Source: an uncultured Clostridium sp. (GTDB lineage Bacteria; Bacillota_I; Bacilli_A; RF39; UBA660). Taken from it: 7,650 nucleotides of DNA. The translations under genes were made by a program, and so were the position numbers. Within the stretch, counting starts at the first letter, position 1. Every line of letters begins with the position of its first letter. The stretch covers positions 1 through 7,650 of the forward strand of contig CALZLL010000032.1 in the NCBI GenBank assembly GCA_945788325.1. The letters are read 5' to 3'. Positions 5,819 through 7,650 of the stretch are shown one piece after another. Below the pieces are notes generated by a model. It was not told the origin of the DNA and did no database searches. It worked only from the letters and a program-made list of their open reading frames with translations.

Positions 5819-6721
5819 ATGGAAAAAGTAAAAAAAGAATATGTTGAGCCAAGTTCTCCACAAAAATTAAATGAAACATTAATAAATGCAACAAATAATT
5901 TTTTTCCAGAAAGTGGAAAGTGGTATTCTTCTTGTTTTGAAAGATCAAAAAAGTGTTCTAGAAGTAATTTGCCTTGTAATTTAAGGGATAATAATTGGTT
6001 GGCTGAATTATTATTGAAAGAAGCTAATTTATCTGATGAATACTATGGTAGTGTCCTAAATTTTGTGGTAAATTCTGAATTATTTCAAGAAAAAAGACAT
6101 GAATATGAATTAAAAATAGTTAAGTGGCAAATTCAATGGATTGCTGGTGGTGGTGAAAACTGGATTTGTGATGAAAATTATGGTGGAGATATTATGTTTT
6201 TAACTCCTGTTTGTGATTTAGGATTTAGAAAGGCAGTTATAGATACTTTATCCGCTATTGGAATGAATAAAGAAGTTATTGAGGAAGGATTGGAAAAATA
6301 CGCTGATATTTGGAGAAAAAGATTTATGAATGCTGCTTTTAGAAATCAATATGAACCAATTATGTATAATTTTTTATGTTCATTAAGTGATGAAAAACAA
6401 AACGAAATACCTCCAGTTGATCCTAAGCATAAAGAAGCATGGATGAAGATGAGATTATACGAATATTATTGTAATCATAAAGACTCTATTGAATCATATG
6501 GGAAAGTTACTCCAGAAATGAAAATGACTAAAGAAGAGGTAAAAGAATTAGAAACATATTTAAATGAAGAAAATAAAAAAAGACTTGAATTAATTAATAA
6601 AGTAACATATGAAGAAAAAAATAATGAGGTCAGCTATGTTGATAAAGATAATCAAATAGATAAAAATAATAAAATTAAATCTTTTATACGTAAAGTAAAA
6701 AGCCTTTTTAAAAATAACTAG
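5819..6721 (+). CDS. Unrecognised 300-aa protein with basic amphipathic C-terminal helix
   Basis: I do not recognise this protein. The start is ATG 5819: AAAGGGTGG (5805-5813) is placed for it, whereas an upstream in-frame GTG at 5810 lies inside that site. It has no signal peptide or membrane segment. Residues about 30-190 look like a compact, mainly helical globular domain rich in Trp (35, 60, 103, 107, 115, 165) with Cys at 39, 46 and 53 (a C-x6-C-x6-C spacing) and at 117, 132, 187 and 218. GGGENW (110-115) and ENYGGD (119-124) are distinctive. From about 232 it is highly charged and probably helical (TKEEVKELETYLNEENKKR, 237-255), then a polar linker, ending in IKSFIRKVKSLF (286-297), a helix with one hydrophobic and one Lys/Arg face. 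It has its own promoter and is followed by a hairpin. No enzyme motif was found; membrane attachment through the last helix is an inference. Confidence 0.85.
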   Translation: MEKVKKEYVEPSSPQKLNETLINATNNFFPESGKWYSSCFERSKKCSRSNLPCNLRDNNWLAELLLKEANLSDEYYGSVLNFVVNSELFQEKRHEYELKIVKWQIQWIAGGGENWICDENYGGDIMFLTPVCDLGFRKAVIDTLSAIGMNKEVIEEGLEKYADIWRKRFMNAAFRNQYEPIMYNFLCSLSDEKQNEIPPVDPKHKEAWMKMRLYEYYCNHKDSIESYGKVTPEMKMTKEEVKELETYLNEENKKRLELINKVTYEEKNNEVSYVDKDNQIDKNNKIKSFIRKVKSLFKNN

Positions 6722-6724
6722 AAT

Positions 6725-6783
6725 GCTAAATTTAAACAAAAAATATATGTAAAATTTATGGTTGCATATATTTTTTATTTAGC
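6725..6783 (+). terminator. Hairpin after the 300-aa gene, probable terminator
   Basis: AAAAAATATATG (6738-6749) and CATATATTTTTT (6765-6776) pair perfectly over 12 bp with a 15-nt loop. An outer GCTAAAT (6725-6731) and ATTTAGC (6777-6783) pair adds 7 bp, with ttaaac (6732-6737) bulged on one side. The stem is nearly all A/T, but the T-rich 3' side is as expected for a terminator in this genome. The symmetric A and T runs could serve either direction. Confidence 0.55.
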
Positions 6784-6788
6784 TTCTA

Positions 6789-6797
6789 TGTTAAAAT
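6789..6797 (+). promoter_or_regulatory. Extended -10 promoter of the UvrD/PcrA-type helicase gene
   Basis: TGTTAAAAT (6789-6797) fits an extended -10 (TG, one base, TAAAAT). No clear -35 lies 17 nt upstream, only T-rich DNA. A start near 6803 would give a short leader with AAAGAGGT (6810-6817), 7 nt before the ATG at 6825. Confidence 0.45.
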
Positions 6798-6824
6798 ATT
6801 AATTGTATGAAAGAGGTAACAACA

Positions 6825-7650
6825 ATGAATTTAGATTATTTAAATGATGAACAAAGAAAGGCAGTTTTATCAGAAGATGGACCACTTCTAATTCTTGCGG
6901 GTGCAGGAAGTGGTAAAACAAGCGTACTAACTACTAAGGTGGCTTATTTAATTAAAGAAAAAGGTGTTAATCCTAAGAATATAGTAGCGATAACTTTTAC
7001 TAATAAGGCAGCCAAAGAAATGAAAGAGCGTATTATAAAATTAGTTGGAAGAGATGGTTATAACATTCAAATATCTACTTTTCACTCTTTTGGTCTTAGG
7101 ATAATAAAAGAAAATTATGAAAGATTAGGATATGATAAAAACTTTACCATAATTGATAGTGATGACTCTTTAACTATTATAAAAAAGATTATGAAGGATA
7201 TGAATATTGACACCACAAGGTGTAATCCTAAATTTATAAAAAATCAAATTAGTTCATGTAAAAATGAAATGGTAACGCCAGATAAGTATCAAAAACTAGT
7301 TAACGATGAAGTAAGTGATATAACGTATAAAGTATATAAAAAATATCAAGAAACTCTTATTAGAAATAACTCTTTAGATTTTGATGATTTACTTGTTAAA
7401 CCTATTGAATTATTTACCAAACACCCGGATGTGTTACAAAACTATCAAGAACTATTTAAATACATATTTATTGATGAATATCAAGATACAAACGAAGTCC
7501 AGTACATATTTTCAAAAATGTTGAGTTCTAAATACAAAAATATTTGTGTGGTGGGCGATGACGCGCAATCAATATATAGTTTTAGAGGTGCGAATTTTAG
7601 AAATATTTTAAACTTTGAAAAAGATTATAAAGATGCAAAAGTAATTTTAC
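6825..7650 (+). CDS. pcrA: UvrD/PcrA-type superfamily 1A DNA helicase (partial, N-terminal 275 codons)
   Basis: ATP-driven 3'-5' DNA translocase/helicase of the UvrD/PcrA/Rep family, acting in repair and in clearing proteins from DNA. The window holds domain 1A and the inserted 1B region; family members usually have 650-750 residues, so well over half lies to the right. Visible motifs: Q motif LNDEQRKAV (6-14), motif I AGAGSGKT (25-32), Ia AITFTNKAAKEMKERI (55-70), Ib STFHSFG (84-90), SLDFDDLL (183-190) typical of domain 1B, motif II FIDEYQDTN (215-223) and motif III VGDDAQSIYSFRGA (243-256). All ATPase residues present so far are intact. The start is set by AAAGAGGT upstream. The gene symbol is a family assignment: VGDDAQ, rather than the VGDADQ common in PcrA, leaves room for a UvrD paralogue. 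A ligA gene next downstream would favour PcrA. Confidence 0.85.
   Translation, partial: MNLDYLNDEQRKAVLSEDGPLLILAGAGSGKTSVLTTKVAYLIKEKGVNPKNIVAITFTNKAAKEMKERIIKLVGRDGYNIQISTFHSFGLRIIKENYERLGYDKNFTIIDSDDSLTIIKKIMKDMNIDTTRCNPKFIKNQISSCKNEMVTPDKYQKLVNDEVSDITYKVYKKYQETLIRNNSLDFDDLLVKPIELFTKHPDVLQNYQELFKYIFIDEYQDTNEVQYIFSKMLSSKYKNICVVGDDAQSIYSFRGANFRNILNFEKDYKDAKVIL

Noticed and set aside
5760..5948. 62-aa minus-strand open frame
   Set aside because: It overlaps the terminator, the promoter and the start of the 300-aa gene in antisense; no translation signals support it.
1..7650. Mycoplasma-type code with TGA read as Trp
   Set aside because: The complete genes end in TAA or TAG and none needs TGA; Trp is written TGG at conserved positions, and the frames have family-typical lengths under the standard bacterial code. 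The absence of TGA stops is weak evidence from six genes only.

Overview
The window is strongly AT-rich, uses clear AGGAGG-type ribosome binding sites, ends its complete genes only in TAA or TAG and writes Trp as TGG. A VanW-family wall protein with one internal membrane anchor, low-GC codon use and Gram-positive-style A/T-rich promoters point to a low-GC Bacillota chromosome (Bacilli/Erysipelotrichia-like or Clostridia, possibly an uncultured gut lineage). The species cannot be named from this sequence alone.

Layout. Positions 1-2415, minus strand: one operon for an ABC importer of the SsuABC/TauABC/ThiXYZ class, in the order substrate-binding protein, ATPase, permease. The permease runs off the left edge. 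Positions 2416-2525: a 110-nt divergent intergenic region with a near-consensus plus-strand promoter. Positions 2526-4271: a 581-aa membrane protein with an unrecognised cytoplasmic N-terminal region, one membrane segment, a YoaR-like region and a VanW domain, followed by a hairpin terminator. Positions 4272-5785: a toxin-antitoxin cassette, namely a 12+12-bp palindromic operator over a promoter, a HigB/RelE-like toxin gene starting with TTG, and a 342-aa Xre plus ImmA/IrrE-type zinc-peptidase protein starting with ATG 2 nt later. Positions 5819-6721: an unrecognised 300-aa Cys/Trp-containing protein with a basic amphipathic C-terminal helix. Positions 6825-7650: the first 275 codons of a UvrD/PcrA-type helicase, cut by the right edge.

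The most notable architecture is that the toxin-antitoxin cassette lies between two nearly identical 36/35-nt copies of a terminator. The left copy ends the VanW gene and the right copy ends the antitoxin gene. The right copy also supplies the -35 element for the next gene, completed by an extended -10 just outside the repeat. This reads as a cassette inserted at, and flanked by, a duplicated terminator. Recombination between the copies would remove it and leave both neighbours with working signals. No CRISPR array, tRNA, rRNA, insertion sequence or recognised riboswitch was seen.
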